A stretch of DNA of 64,000 nucleotides from Curtobacterium sp. MCLR17_007 (GCF_003234655.2 NZ_CP126271.1:3100001-3164000), one strand, 5' to 3'; numbered from the stretch's first letter, positions 10,227-19,346 are shown. The notes: generated by a model from the letters alone, not told the origin. Made by a program: numbers and translations.

Positions 10227-10556
10227 TCAGCCCTGGCGGTCCTCCTCGGACTGCCACGGCAGGTGCAGGTCACCCGGCTCGGGCTCGACGTCGCCCGCGT
10301 CGTCGGCTCCGCCGGTGCCCGGCGCCGCCACGATGCGGGACGGGTCGATGCCGTCCTCACGCAGGTCGTCGTCGTCACGCTGCAGGGTCTGCGAGGCCTC
10401 GGTCTCCCGCTCGCTCGACGGGCTGTACGAGGTGTCCGCGGCTCGCTGCTCGTCGCGTGATGCCGCATTGACGTCATCGCCGTGCGCGGCGTTCTGCAGC
10501 GCCTCCGATCGAGCTCGGTCGTCGGACGCTTCGGGACCGCTGATGTCGCTGCTCAT
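10227..10556 (-). CDS. Small acidic hydrophilic protein of unknown function
   Basis: 109 residues, very rich in Asp, Glu, Ser and Ala, with no hydrophobic segment and no recognisable domain; likely disordered. Start ATG at 10556 (MSSDISGPEASDD) is set by AGAGGA five bases upstream. The end lies only 3 bases from the convergent aldo/keto reductase. Codon use is that of the host (third-position G/C), so I take it as a real gene, function unknown. Confidence 0.65.
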   Translation of the reverse strand: MSSDISGPEASDDRARSEALQNAAHGDDVNAASRDEQRAADTSYSPSSERETEASQTLQRDDDDLREDGIDPSRIVAAPGTGGADDAGDVEPEPGDLHLPWQSEEDRQG

Positions 10557-10700
10557 GGTGTTCCTCTCGTTGCCCACGACGCTAGGCGTGCGACGCCGCC
10601 CCGCTCCCAGCGCCGCTGTGCCCCGTTCCCAGTTCTGGGGCGGGCAGCCGTCCGTCGCGGCGCTCGACCGCGCGTCCTGAGAACGGTTCGGTCACGACGC

Positions 10701-10730
10701 TTGTCGCCCCTTCCAGGACGCAACTACCAT
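10701..10730 (+). promoter_or_regulatory. Promoter of the LysM lipoprotein gene
   Basis: TTGTCG (10701-10706), an 18-base spacer, then TACCAT (10725-10730). The start codon at 10755 follows a short leader containing the ribosome site GGGGGAGA. Confidence 0.5.
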
Positions 10731-10754
10731 CGTGCTCGGATCGAGGGGGAGAAC

Positions 10755-11579
10755 ATGGATCGACGACCGTTCCTGGTCGCAGCCGCAGGTGGGGTGGCCC
10801 TGGCGGTGGCACTGACCGGGTGCAGCGTGCTGCGCGGTGGCGATGATCCCGTGCCCCGTCCGAGCCGCGCGGCGCAGACCAGCGCTCCCGGTCCGACCGC
10901 CGACCCGACGGTGCAGGCCGTGTCGATGGACCCGCCGTCGATCGCCGTGGGCACAGTGCTCACCGAGACCGACGTCACCTCGCCGTCCGGTCGCACGTTC
11001 ATCCACGTGCGCGTGGTCGTCGCCGACGATGGCTCCTTCCGCACCGAGCTCTCCGGGTACCGCTCGACCGAGGCCCAGGCGATGACGCTCGAGTTCCGCC
11101 GCACGGTCCCGAAGCCAACGGACGGCCCGGGGCACGACTACGGCCAGGTGCAGTGGCAGGCGGACGCACAGCCGCCGGCGTCGTCCCCGCTCGACGACGT
11201 CGGGGCTCGCCCGGACTTCCTCGAGAGCGTCGTCCTCATCCCCACGGTCACGACCGACGCGAACGGCACGGTCGACGCGCCCGAGTGGGCAGGCCACGTC
11301 CTGGCGGTCGCGCCCCTCACCTGGCTCGTCCCGAACCCCTACCCCGACCTCACGGTCACCAGGGGTGCGGCACGGCCCGGTGCCTACGGGGTCGTGACCA
11401 CCACGGACAGCCGCAAGGCCGACTACTTCGTCTCCCACGGCGACGACCAGGTCACGGTCGCCAAGCGCTTCGGCATCACCGTGCCCGAGCTCCGCTGGAT
11501 GAACCCGGACATGCAGGTCGCCTCGAACGGATGGCTGACCGAGAACGACCACCTGAACCTGGACCCCTCGGCCCGCTGA
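10755..11579 (+). CDS. Secreted lipoprotein with C-terminal LysM domain
   Basis: A 274-residue putative lipoprotein. The N-terminus MDRRPFLVAAAGGVALAVAL followed by the lipobox LTGC gives a signal peptide with lipidation at Cys23. The last 50 residues (YFVSHGDDQVTVAKRFGITV... NPD ... NLDPSAR) form a LysM fold that binds peptidoglycan. The middle part is beta-rich and unassigned. It probably sits on the outer face of the membrane and contacts the cell wall. Start ATG at 10755 with GGGGGAGA just upstream. A small hairpin (CGGACC/GGTCCG, 11591-11607) follows the stop. Confidence 0.8.
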   Translation: MDRRPFLVAAAGGVALAVALTGCSVLRGGDDPVPRPSRAAQTSAPGPTADPTVQAVSMDPPSIAVGTVLTETDVTSPSGRTFIHVRVVVADDGSFRTELSGYRSTEAQAMTLEFRRTVPKPTDGPGHDYGQVQWQADAQPPASSPLDDVGARPDFLESVVLIPTVTTDANGTVDAPEWAGHVLAVAPLTWLVPNPYPDLTVTRGAARPGAYGVVTTTDSRKADYFVSHGDDQVTVAKRFGITVPELRWMNPDMQVASNGWLTENDHLNLDPSAR

Positions 11580-11647
11580 CCCGGACCTGGCGGACCACGG
11601 CGGTCCGCTACCGTTGTCGGGCACCCGCCACACCCCAGGAGGTCCCC

Positions 11648-12169
11648 GTGACGATCGTCGCAGCAGCAGACGGCTCAGCCCTCGGCAACCCCGGCCCGGC
11701 CGGGTGGGCCTGGTACGTCGACGACGACCGCTGGGCGGCGGGCGGGTGGCCCCGCGGCACGAACAACCAGGGCGAGCTCACCGCGGTGCTCCAGCTGCTG
11801 CACGCGACCGAGCACACCGGCGAACCGCTGCACATCCTCTGCGACAGCCAGTACGCCATCAAGGCCTGCACCGAGTGGCTCGCGGGCTGGAAGCGCAAGG
11901 GCTGGCGCAAGGCGGACGGCAAGCCCGTGCTCAACGTCGAGATCATCAAGGAGCTCGACGAGGCCCTGCAGGGCCGCAAGGTCACCTTCGAGTGGGTCCG
12001 CGGCCACATGGGCCACGAGATGAACGAGGCCGCCGACGTCCGCGCCCGCGGTGCCGCGACGGCCTACCAGAACCGCACCGACGTCCCGACCGGCCCGGGG
12101 TGGCCGGGGGTCGAGGTCGCCGAGCCCGCCGCCCTGCCCGAGCCGACCCCGCCCGCCACGCTCTTCTGA
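11648..12169 (+). CDS. rnhA: Ribonuclease HI
   Basis: A 173-residue RNase H1 that cuts RNA in RNA:DNA hybrids. Acidic catalytic positions are seen: Asp in AAADGSALGNPGPAGWAWY, Glu in NNQGELTAV, Asp in LCDSQYAI, and the C-terminal Asp in NEAADVRARGAA. A basic handle (GWKRKGWRKADGK) is present. About 30 Pro/Ala-rich residues extend the C-terminus. Start GTG at 11648 is set by AGGAGG five bases upstream; a TACCGT -10 lies at 11609-11614. The stop codon falls inside the first copy of a 24-base tandem duplication. Confidence 0.92.
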   Translation: MTIVAAADGSALGNPGPAGWAWYVDDDRWAAGGWPRGTNNQGELTAVLQLLHATEHTGEPLHILCDSQYAIKACTEWLAGWKRKGWRKADGKPVLNVEIIKELDEALQGRKVTFEWVRGHMGHEMNEAADVRARGAATAYQNRTDVPTGPGWPGVEVAEPAALPEPTPPATLF

Positions 12170-12211
12170 GACGGCGTTCCGGAACCGTTCTGAGACGGCG
12201 TTCCGGAATCG
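12164..12211. repeat. 24-bp tandem duplication over the rnhA stop
   Basis: Two copies (12164-12187 and 12188-12211) differ at one base; each carries TTCTGAGACGGCGTTCCGGA. The first contains the rnhA stop codon. Each copy also holds the palindrome TTCCGGAA. A further inverted repeat, GAATCCGGT/ACCGGATTC, lies at 12219-12258. Confidence 0.85.
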
Positions 12212-12301
12212 CCCTGCCGAATCCGGTTCGTCAGCGCCGGGCTTCGCCCACCGGATTCGTCACCGACTGGAACGGGATCCAGTGCCCCTGGGTGATGCAC
12301 T

Positions 12302-12333
12302 GACGGGCCCGGGCGCGAGCGCCCGGACCCGTC
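12302..12333. terminator. Bidirectional terminator hairpin
   Basis: GACGGGcCCGGGCG at 12302-12315 pairs with CGCCCGGacCCGTC at 12320-12333 (small internal mismatch), loop CGAG. It lies between convergent rnhA and the small membrane protein at 12349. Confidence 0.75.
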
Positions 12334-12348
12334 GGTGAGCCAGTCGTC

Positions 12349-12600
12349 TCAGTAGGTTCCGTCGCGGCGGTCCTGACGGGTGATCTGCTCTCCCGAGGCC
12401 GGGTCGACGCCCGAGCGCGTCGTCGTGGTGGTGCGACGACCGCCGAAGCCGACCGCCAGGCTGATGATGAGCAGCACCACGCCGGCGGCGATCAGGATGT
12501 AGCCGATGAGCTTCAGGTCGATGCCGGCGACCTGGTAGTCGACCGCGAACGCGACGATGGCGCCGATCACGATCAAGGCGATGCTGGAGCCGATGCGCAT
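12349..12600 (-). CDS. Small two-TM membrane protein, DUF6458-like
   Basis: 83 residues: MRIGSSIALIVIGAIVAFAV as the first membrane segment, a short loop, a second segment LIGYILIAAGVVLLIISLAV, then a threonine/arginine-rich soluble tail. Pattern and length match actinobacterial DUF6458 proteins; function unknown. Start ATG at 12600, with GGAAGGG 7 bases upstream. It follows the helicase gene on the same strand with 59 bases between. Confidence 0.75.
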   Translation of the reverse strand: MRIGSSIALIVIGAIVAFAVDYQVAGIDLKLIGYILIAAGVVLLIISLAVGFGGRRTTTTTRSGVDPASGEQITRQDRRDGTY

Positions 12601-12659
12601 GGTGGTTCCCTTCCGAGGAGTCACGCCGAAGGTACCCGCCGCGGCCCCTCCCCGCCCGG

Positions 12660-15224
12660 TCAGTCGACGTCGACCTCGGCCCACCCGTCGAACCGCCCGA
12701 TCTCGGTGACGGTCACGACGGCTTCACCGGCCTCGTCGGACGCATCGAGGTCGATCGTCGCCGAGAACCCGAAGTCCTTGTCGCCGGCCGGGTCGGCGAA
12801 GATCTGCCGTGCCCGCCACGTGCGGCCCTGCTCCGACAGCACCAGGTACTGCATCGACCGCGCCTCGGCGTCGATCCCGATGGTGTCGTGCTCGTCGTAG
12901 TACTCCTCGAGCACGGCGTCCCACTCGTCCTGCCCGAAGCCCGCGGCCCCGTCGAGCGACGCGAGCGTCTCGACGTCGTCGCGGGCAGCGAGCAGCACGC
13001 GTTGGAACAGCGCGTTCCGCACGAGCACGCGGAAGGCGCGGACGTTGCCAGTGAGTCGCGCGGGCTGCGGCGGGGCGATCTCCTCGTGTTCCGCCGAGGC
13101 GAGCGCCACGTCCCCGTTGACCAGGGCCTCCCACTCGTCGACCAGGGACGAGTCGACCTGGCGCACCAGCTCGCCGAGCCACTCGATCAGGTCGTCGAGC
13201 TCGGGCGTGCGCTGGTCCTCCGCGATCGTCTGCCGCATCGTGCGGTACGCGTCGGACAGGTAGCGGAGCACGAGCCCCTCGGAGCGGGTGAGCTGGTAGA
13301 ACCGCACGAAGTCGCCGAAGGTCATCGCCCGCTCGTACATGTCACGGACGACGGCCTTGGGCGACAGCGTGAAGTCGAGCACCCACGGCTGCTCGGCGGC
13401 GTAGGCCTCGTAGGCGGCGGTCAGCAGTTCGTCGAGCGGCTTCGGCCAGGTGACCTCCTCGAGCAGCTCCATGCGCTCCTCGTACTCGATGCCCTCCTGC
13501 TTCATCCGCGCGACCGCCTCGCCGCGCTCCTTGAACTGCTGCTGCGACAGGATCGCCCGCGGGTCGTCGAGTGTCGCCTCGACGATCGAGACCATGTCCA
13601 GCGGGTACGTCGGGGACTCCGGGTCGAGCAGTTCGAACGCGGCGAGCGCGAACGGCGACAGCGGCTGGTTCAGCGCGAAGTTCTGCTGCAGGTCGACCGC
13701 CAGCCGGTAGGACACCGGAGGCCCCGGGACGCGTTCGACGACCTGCGCGGTGATGAGCGTGCGGGCGATGGTCAACGCGCGCCGGGCCATCGCGAGCTGT
13801 CGGGAGCGCGGCTCGTGGTTGTCGAACACGAGCGACCGGACGGCACCGAACGTGTCCCCTCCGCGCGCGATGACGGACAGCACCATCGCGTGCGTGATCC
13901 TCATGCGCGAGACCATCGGCTCCGGTTCGGCACCGATGAGCCGCTCGAAGGAGGCCTGCCCCCACGAGACGAACCCGTCGGGAGCCTTCTTGCGCTTGAT
14001 CTTGTTCTTCTTCTTCTGGTCGTCCCCGGCCTTGGCGACGGCGCGGGCGTTCTCGATGTCGTGCTCGGGCGCCTCGGCGATCACGTCACCCTCGGTGTCG
14101 TAGCCCGCGCGCCCGGCACGGCCGGCGATCTGGTGGAACTCACGGGCGGACAGCTGCCGCATCTTCGTGCCGTCGAACTTCGTCAGCCCGGTCAGCAGCA
14201 CCGAGCGGATCGGGACGTTGATGCCGACGCCCAGGGTGTCCGTGCCGCAGATGACCGGCAGCAGTCCGCGCTGCGCCAGCTGTTCGACGAGTCGCCGGTA
14301 CTTCGGCAGCATGCCCGCGTGGTGCACGCCGATGCCGGCACGGATCAGGCGGGACAGGGTCTGCCCGAACCCGGAGCTGAAGCGGAAGCCCGCGATGGCC
14401 TCGGCGATCTCGTCCCGGCGCTCGCGCGAGGCCACCTTCGCCGACATCAGGGCCTGCGCACGTTCGAGTGCCGCGGCCTGGGCGAAGTGCACGATGTAGA
14501 TCGGCGCCTTGCCCTCGTCCAGCAGCCGTTCGACGGTCTCCTGCACGGGCGTCGTCACGTACTCGTACTCGAGCGGCACGGGACGCGAGACCCCGGTCAC
14601 GCGCGCCGTCGGTCGACCCGTGCGCCGGGACAGGTCGTCGGCGATCGTGGTGACGTCACCGAGCGTGGCGGACATCAGCAGGAACTGCGCGCGCTCGAGC
14701 ACCAGCAGCGGCACCTGCCACGCCCACCCGCGGTCGGCGTCGCCGTAGAAGTGGAACTCGTCCATGACGACCACGTCGACCTCGGCGTCCGGACCCTCGC
14801 GCAGCGCCAGGTTGGCCAGGATCTCGGCGGTGCAGCAGATGATCGGTGCGTCCCCGTTGACGCTCGAGTCACCGGTGACCATGCCGACGTTCTGCGCGCC
14901 GAAAAGGTCGACGAGCTGGAAGAACTTCTCGGACACGAGCGCCTTGATCGGCGCGGTGTACCAGCTGCGCTTGCCCTCGGCCATCGCCGCGAAGTGCGCG
15001 CCGGCCGCCACGAGCGACTTGCCCGTGCCGGTCGGGGTGCTGAGCACGACGTTGGCCCCCGAGACCAGCTCGATGACCGCCTCGTCCTGCGCCGGGTACA
15101 GCGGCCGCCCGCCGGACTCGGCCCAGTCGGCGAACGCCTGGTACACGGCGTCCGGGTCGACGACACCGCCGGGCGCCGCAGGCATGGCGGCGACGAGTGG
15201 TGGCTGGGTGGTGACGTCGGTCAT
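12660..15224 (-). CDS. Ski2-like DEAD/DEAH RNA helicase with DUF3516-type C-terminus
   Basis: An 854-residue superfamily 2 helicase. Motifs in order: Walker A TPTGTGKS (about 60), DEFH in VVVMDEFHFYGD, SAT in LLMSATLG, TDTLGVGINVP and HQIAGRAGRAGYD (motifs V and VI). The roughly 450-residue C-terminal part, including the LDFTLSPKAVVRDMYERAM stretch, is the DUF3516 region found in actinobacterial helicases. It probably remodels structured RNA in the cytoplasm; substrate unknown. Start ATG at 15224: GAGGAT ends 6 bases upstream (leaderless-type), and GGGAGG could also act as a ribosome site. Confidence 0.9.
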   Translation of the reverse strand: MTDVTTQPPLVAAMPAAPGGVVDPDAVYQAFADWAESGGRPLYPAQDEAVIELVSGANVVLSTPTGTGKSLVAAGAHFAAMAEGKRSWYTAPIKALVSEKFFQLVDLFGAQNVGMVTGDSSVNGDAPIICCTAEILANLALREGPDAEVDVVVMDEFHFYGDADRGWAWQVPLLVLERAQFLLMSATLGDVTTIADDLSRRTGRPTARVTGVSRPVPLEYEYVTTPVQETVERLLDEGKAPIYIVHFAQAAALERAQALMSAKVASRERRDEIAEAIAGFRFSSGFGQTLSRLIRAGIGVHHAGMLPKYRRLVEQLAQRGLLPVICGTDTLGVGINVPIRSVLLTGLTKFDGTKMRQLSAREFHQIAGRAGRAGYDTEGDVIAEAPEHDIENARAVAKAGDDQKKKNKIKRKKAPDGFVSWGQASFERLIGAEPEPMVSRMRITHAMVLSVIARGGDTFGAVRSLVFDNHEPRSRQLAMARRALTIARTLITAQVVERVPGPPVSYRLAVDLQQNFALNQPLSPFALAAFELLDPESPTYPLDMVSIVEATLDDPRAILSQQQFKERGEAVARMKQEGIEYEERMELLEEVTWPKPLDELLTAAYEAYAAEQPWVLDFTLSPKAVVRDMYERAMTFGDFVRFYQLTRSEGLVLRYLSDAYRTMRQTIAEDQRTPELDDLIEWLGELVRQVDSSLVDEWEALVNGDVALASAEHEEIAPPQPARLTGNVRAFRVLVRNALFQRVLLAARDDVETLASLDGAAGFGQDEWDAVLEEYYDEHDTIGIDAEARSMQYLVLSEQGRTWRARQIFADPAGDKDFGFSATIDLDASDEAGEAVVTVTEIGRFDGWAEVDVD

Positions 15225-15242
15225 GCGACCATCCTCCCAGCA

Positions 15243-15285
15243 GGACGGGAGGCCCGTGGCGGGGCCCGCCAGGAGCCTCCCGTCC
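15243..15285. repeat. GGGAGGC dispersed element, inverted pair
   Basis: GGACGGGAGGC at 15243-15253 is the exact complement of GCCTCCCGTCC at 15275-15285. It lies between the divergent helicase and LLM genes, so it is not an ordinary terminator of either. Related sequences occur at several other intergenic places in the window. Confidence 0.7.
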
Positions 15286-15337
15286 GCACCGTTGCCGACT
15301 GGAGGCGCTGCTCGATACGCGCGCATAGACTCGCGTC

Positions 15338-16366
15338 GTGCGCGAACTCGGCTTCCTCTCCTTCGTCCCGAACCACGGCGGGCCCGCTGGTGCCGCCGCC
15401 GCCCTCGAGGACGGCCTGCGGCTGTTCGAGACGGCGGAACGCCTGGGCTACGGCACCGGCTGGGTGCGCGGACGGCACTTCGAGCCGTTCCTGACCAGCC
15501 CGATGACCTTCTTCGCCGCCGCAGCGCAGCGCACCAGCACGATCGGCTTCGGCACCGCGGTCCTCGGCATGCGCTACGAGGACCCGGTCCGCCTGGCCGA
15601 GGACGCCAGCACGGTCGACCTGCTCAGCGGCGGCCGCGTGCAGCTCGGCATCAGCACGGGCATCGCCGGGTACGGCCCGATCCTCGACCCCGTGTTCGGC
15701 AGCGTCGAGCGGAGCTTCCGCGACGAGGCCGAGGCCCGTGCCGCTCGCCTGCTCGAGGTGCTGGACGGGGCGCCCCTCGGTACCTCGGGCAAGGGGTACG
15801 AGAGCATCCCGGCCGGTGCCGACCTGACCCTGCAGCCGCTCAGTCCCGACCTGCGCGGCCGGGTGTGGTGGGGCGGCGGCAGCATGGGCACCGCGGTGCG
15901 CACTGCTGAGAAGGGGCTGCTGCTGCACTGCTCGACCCTGAACACCGAGGACACCGGCGAGCCCTTCGCGGTGGCCCAGGCCGCGCAGATCGAGGCATAC
16001 CGCGAGCGCTTCGCCGCGCTGCAGGCCGCGGGCGAGCACGTCGGCCGGACGCCGAAGGTCGCGGTCGGCCGCATCGTGGTCCCCCTGCTCGACGAGCACG
16101 ACCGTCAGGTGCACGAGGAGTTCCTGACCGGGTACGCCTCGGGCATGGACGACGAAGGGCGACCGCTGTCGGGCAACCCGCCGTTCCGGTTCAGCAAGGT
16201 CGTCGCGGGCGAACCGGCGGCGATCGTGGACGCACTGCGCGCGGACCCCGCCGTCAGCGCGACGAACGAACTCGTGATCACCCTGCCGGCGAACGGGGAC
16301 GCGGCCTCGCACGAGCGGATCCTGACCGTCATCGCCGAGGAGATCGCCCCGCACGTGCGCGACTGA
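15338..16366 (+). CDS. LLM-class flavin-dependent oxidoreductase
   Basis: A 342-residue luciferase-like (bacterial luciferase superfamily) protein, a TIM barrel that oxidises substrates with reduced FMN or F420. Seen: MRELGFLSFVPN start strand, GFGTAVLGMRYEDPVRLAED, then LSGGRVQLGISTG (flavin-binding stretch). Substrate unknown. Start GTG at 15338 with TAGACT (15326-15331) 6 bases upstream and no ribosome site, so probably leaderless. A paralogue of similar length sits at 25669; both share WWGxG and TEDTGxPF. Confidence 0.88.
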   Translation: MRELGFLSFVPNHGGPAGAAAALEDGLRLFETAERLGYGTGWVRGRHFEPFLTSPMTFFAAAAQRTSTIGFGTAVLGMRYEDPVRLAEDASTVDLLSGGRVQLGISTGIAGYGPILDPVFGSVERSFRDEAEARAARLLEVLDGAPLGTSGKGYESIPAGADLTLQPLSPDLRGRVWWGGGSMGTAVRTAEKGLLLHCSTLNTEDTGEPFAVAQAAQIEAYRERFAALQAAGEHVGRTPKVAVGRIVVPLLDEHDRQVHEEFLTGYASGMDDEGRPLSGNPPFRFSKVVAGEPAAIVDALRADPAVSATNELVITLPANGDAASHERILTVIAEEIAPHVRD

Positions 16367-16742
16367 CGGCGCGCAGGTGCATCCGGCGGAGGCCGACTCG
16401 GGATGGTGAGGTCCGGTGGCCTCACGCCGGATGACCATCTCGTCCCTGATCCGTCCGAGATGGTGCACTCATCGTTCCACTCTTCGCGTCGTTTGTCACC
16501 GCACAATCGACTGCTACTCAGCAAATCGGGATCATCGGACGCGGAACAACGATGCGCCCCCGCGAGAACGCGGGGGCGCATCTGACGCACCGGGACAACC
16601 GGGGCTCCGTCGGCCGGATCAGGAGGCCGTGTCGCACGCTCGGCGATCCCATGGCGGTGCGTACGTCGACGGTAACCAGCCGCCTGACGCTGGAGTCATG
16701 TTACTCACGGCACACGTCCGAGCGCGGAAACCGGACCGATCT
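16367..16742. other. Gene-free spacer with one hairpin
   Basis: No frame in these 376 bases looks coding. The only clear structure is the hairpin at 16553-16580. The first part (16400-16550) is less G+C-rich than its surroundings. It lies between convergent genes. Confidence 0.5.
16553..16580. terminator. Perfect 12-bp hairpin between convergent genes
   Basis: TGCGCCCCCGCG (16553-16564) pairs perfectly with CGCGGGGGCGCA (16569-16580), loop AGAA. It lies 163 bases past the beta-glucosidase stop and 187 past the LLM stop, so it could end either message or belong to a small RNA. Confidence 0.6.
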
Positions 16743-19232
16743 TCAGGAGACGTCCACCTCGACGGAGTCGACCTCGTCGACGACCGAGGTCCCGACGTGC
16801 AGCGTGACGGTCCCCGGTTCGTACGCCCAGGCACCGTCCCAGTGCGCGAACGCCCGCGCGGGCACCCTGACGGACACCTCGGTGGACTCGCCGGCGTCCA
16901 GGCGCACCGGGGCGAAGCCGACGAGCCAGCGCACCGGACGGTCGACCGACGACGTCTCGCGCGAGGCGTAGACCTGCACGACCTGCTTGCCGGCCCGGTC
17001 CCCGGTGTTCGTGGCGACCGCGGTCACGACGACCTCGCCGCCCGCGCGCACCGACGGCGTCGCCGTGACGTCCTCGATCGTCCAGTTCGTGTAGCCGAGG
17101 CCGTGGCCGAACGGGTACGCGGGTGTGACGCCCGCGCGCAGCCATGCCCGGTAGCCAATGTGCACCCCCTCGTCGTAGGAGACCCTGCCGTCGACCGGGG
17201 TCACGTCGAGCACGGGGACGTCGGCCATCGCGACGGGCCAGGTCGTGGGCAGGCGCCCGCCGGGCTCGCGCGCGCCGGTCAGGACGTCGGCCAGGGCGTT
17301 GCCGTACTCCTGCCCGCCGAACCAGGTCAGCAGCACCGCGGCCACGTCGTCGCGCCAGGGCATCTCGACCGGGGACCCGGCGTTGACGACCACGACGGTG
17401 CGCGGGTTCGCGGCGACGACCGCCGCGACGAGCTCGTCCTGGTGCCCGGGCAGGGCGAGCGAGGTCCGGTCGTAGCCCTCGGACTCGACCTTCGAGTTCG
17501 TGCCGACGACGACGACGGCGACGTCGGCGGCCCGTGCGGCGGCCACGGCGGCGTCGATCAGCACGGCGGGGTCGTCGTCCGAGGGCTCGGTGCCGAACTG
17601 GTAGGCCAGCACCCCGCCGAGCGTCTCGTCCTGCACCACGTCGTGCTCGATGCGGATCGCCACCGGCTGGCCCTCGGTCACCCGGACGGGCACCGAGCGC
17701 GCCGGCGGGTTCAGGAACGCAGCACCGAGCTGGTCGCCCTCGTACGGCACGTCCTCGTCGAGCACGAGTTCGTCGTCGACCCACATCCGCGAGCGTCCGG
17801 CGGCGCCGATGCCGATCCGGACGGTCCCGGTGGACTGCGCGGTGTACGTGGTCGTGATGTCGAGCCGGTCCGCCTCGCGCGTCGGGGCGTCGCCGCCGAA
17901 CCAGAACAGCGCGGTCGCCTGCCGGTCCTCGACGTACAGCTCCTGTCCGTCGCGGACGAACGCCACGCGGGCGCCGGGCTCCCCCGTGCCCGGGTTGGTG
18001 ATCGTCGACAGCGGGAACTCGGCGATGCCCTCCTGCACGACGGCACCGATGGCGTACTCGACGGTCGCCGCCGGGTACGCCGCGCGGATGCCGTCGAGGG
18101 GCGAGACCACCGAGGACGGCACGACCGTCGCCGATCCCCCGCCCTGGGTGCGCGCCTGGTCGGCGTTGTGCCCGATGACCGCGATGCGGGTCGGGGCAGC
18201 GGCGTCGTCCGGGCCGGCGAGCGGCAGGAGGCCGGTGTTGCGGACGAGGACGGTGCCCTCGGCCTCGGCCTCGCGGACGAACGCGATGCCGTCCTCGACG
18301 TTCCCCGGGGTGGCGGCCACCGCGTCGAACCCCTCGAGTGCTCCCACCCGGGCGGCCAGGGTCAGGATGCGGTGCACCTTGCGGTCGACGGCTGCCATCG
18401 GCACGTCCCCGGACCGCACGGCCTCCAGCAGCGGCCCCTCGCTCCACCACGGGTTCGGTCCGGGCATGGCGACGTCCTGCGACGCCTTGGCCGCAGCCAC
18501 CGAGCGCACCCCGGTCCAGTCGGACACGACGATGCCGTCGAAGCCCCACTCCGAGTTGAGCGGCGTCTCGAGCAGGTCGTTCTCGGACGCGGTCACGCCG
18601 TTGATGCCGTTGTACGAGGACATGAGCGCCCAGGCGTGTGCCTCGGTGACGGCCTTCTCGAACGCCAGCAGGTACAGCTCGCGGAGCGCCCGGTCGGACA
18701 CCTCGGTCGACGCGGTGAAGCGGTCGGTCTCGTAGTCGTTCGCGACGTAGTGCTTGGGCGTCGCCGCGACGCCGTTCTCCTGCACGCCCGCCACGTAGGA
18801 CGCGGCGAGGTCGCCGGTGAGCACCGGGTCCTCGCTGAACGCCTCGAAGTGCCGGCCGCCCAGCGGGGACCGGTGCAGGTTGATCGTCGGGCCGAGCACG
18901 ACGTCGACGCCCTTGCGGCGGGCCTCGACGGCAGCGGCCGCTCCGTAGCGCTTCGCGATCGCGCGGTCCCAGCTCGCCGACAGTGCCGTTGCCGAGGGCA
19001 GGTTGAGGGACGGGTCACGCTCGTCCCAGACCTCCCCGCGCACGCCGGACGGACCGTCGGACATGAGCATCGGCCGCAGCCCGATCTCGTCGACCGGCCA
19101 GGTCGTCCAGAAGTCGCGGCCGGTGAGCAGCTGCGCCTTCTGCTCGGTGCTCAGGCGCCCGACGAGCGCGTCGATGCGCTCGTCCAGGGGCTCCGGAGCG
19201 GAGGCGGAGCCCAGGTTCTCGACGGTCGTCAC
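16743..19232 (-). CDS. Glycoside hydrolase family 3 beta-glucosidase with PA14 domain
   Basis: An 829-residue GH3 enzyme that releases terminal beta-linked glucose or xylose. Seen: substrate-binding KHYVANDYETDR, nucleophile Asp in GIVVSDWTGV, N-terminal barrel to about residue 300, PA14 insert at about 380-500 (VRIGIGAAGRSRMWVDDELV), the alpha/beta sandwich with NAGSPVEMPW, and a C-terminal fibronectin-III-like domain. No signal peptide, so cytoplasmic, acting on imported oligosaccharides. Start ATG at 19232. It is divergent from a TetR gene with an inverted-repeat operator between them, so it is probably under that regulator. Confidence 0.93.
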   Translation of the reverse strand: MTTVENLGSASAPEPLDERIDALVGRLSTEQKAQLLTGRDFWTTWPVDEIGLRPMLMSDGPSGVRGEVWDERDPSLNLPSATALSASWDRAIAKRYGAAAAVEARRKGVDVVLGPTINLHRSPLGGRHFEAFSEDPVLTGDLAASYVAGVQENGVAATPKHYVANDYETDRFTASTEVSDRALRELYLLAFEKAVTEAHAWALMSSYNGINGVTASENDLLETPLNSEWGFDGIVVSDWTGVRSVAAAKASQDVAMPGPNPWWSEGPLLEAVRSGDVPMAAVDRKVHRILTLAARVGALEGFDAVAATPGNVEDGIAFVREAEAEGTVLVRNTGLLPLAGPDDAAAPTRIAVIGHNADQARTQGGGSATVVPSSVVSPLDGIRAAYPAATVEYAIGAVVQEGIAEFPLSTITNPGTGEPGARVAFVRDGQELYVEDRQATALFWFGGDAPTREADRLDITTTYTAQSTGTVRIGIGAAGRSRMWVDDELVLDEDVPYEGDQLGAAFLNPPARSVPVRVTEGQPVAIRIEHDVVQDETLGGVLAYQFGTEPSDDDPAVLIDAAVAAARAADVAVVVVGTNSKVESEGYDRTSLALPGHQDELVAAVVAANPRTVVVVNAGSPVEMPWRDDVAAVLLTWFGGQEYGNALADVLTGAREPGGRLPTTWPVAMADVPVLDVTPVDGRVSYDEGVHIGYRAWLRAGVTPAYPFGHGLGYTNWTIEDVTATPSVRAGGEVVVTAVATNTGDRAGKQVVQVYASRETSSVDRPVRWLVGFAPVRLDAGESTEVSVRVPARAFAHWDGAWAYEPGTVTLHVGTSVVDEVDSVEVDVS

Positions 19233-19323
19233 GGTGATCGGTCCTCATCGTTCCAGCGGGTGGGTCACGCCGTGGGACCAGTGCTCCCGGACCGTCGACG
19301 GCGACTCCGCTGAGGCTAGCAGC

Positions 19324-19346
19324 AAAACCGTACCAGGCTCGGTTTT
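19324..19346. promoter_or_regulatory. Candidate TetR operator between bgl and tetR
   Basis: AAAACCG at 19324-19330 and CGGTTTT at 19340-19346 form an inverted repeat with a 9-base spacer, A+T-rich in a G+C-rich spacer. The right arm overlaps a candidate -35 (TTTTCA, 19343-19348) placed 17 bases before the TACAGT -10 (19366-19371) of tetR. Position and symmetry fit autorepression and control of the divergent beta-glucosidase. Confidence 0.6.

Noticed and set aside
12888..15494. Open frame of about 870 codons opposite the helicase
   Set aside because: Rich in R, D, V and L without motifs; an antisense shadow.
16416..19313. Long plus-strand open frame over the GH3 gene
   Set aside because: Antisense shadow of a clear glycosidase.
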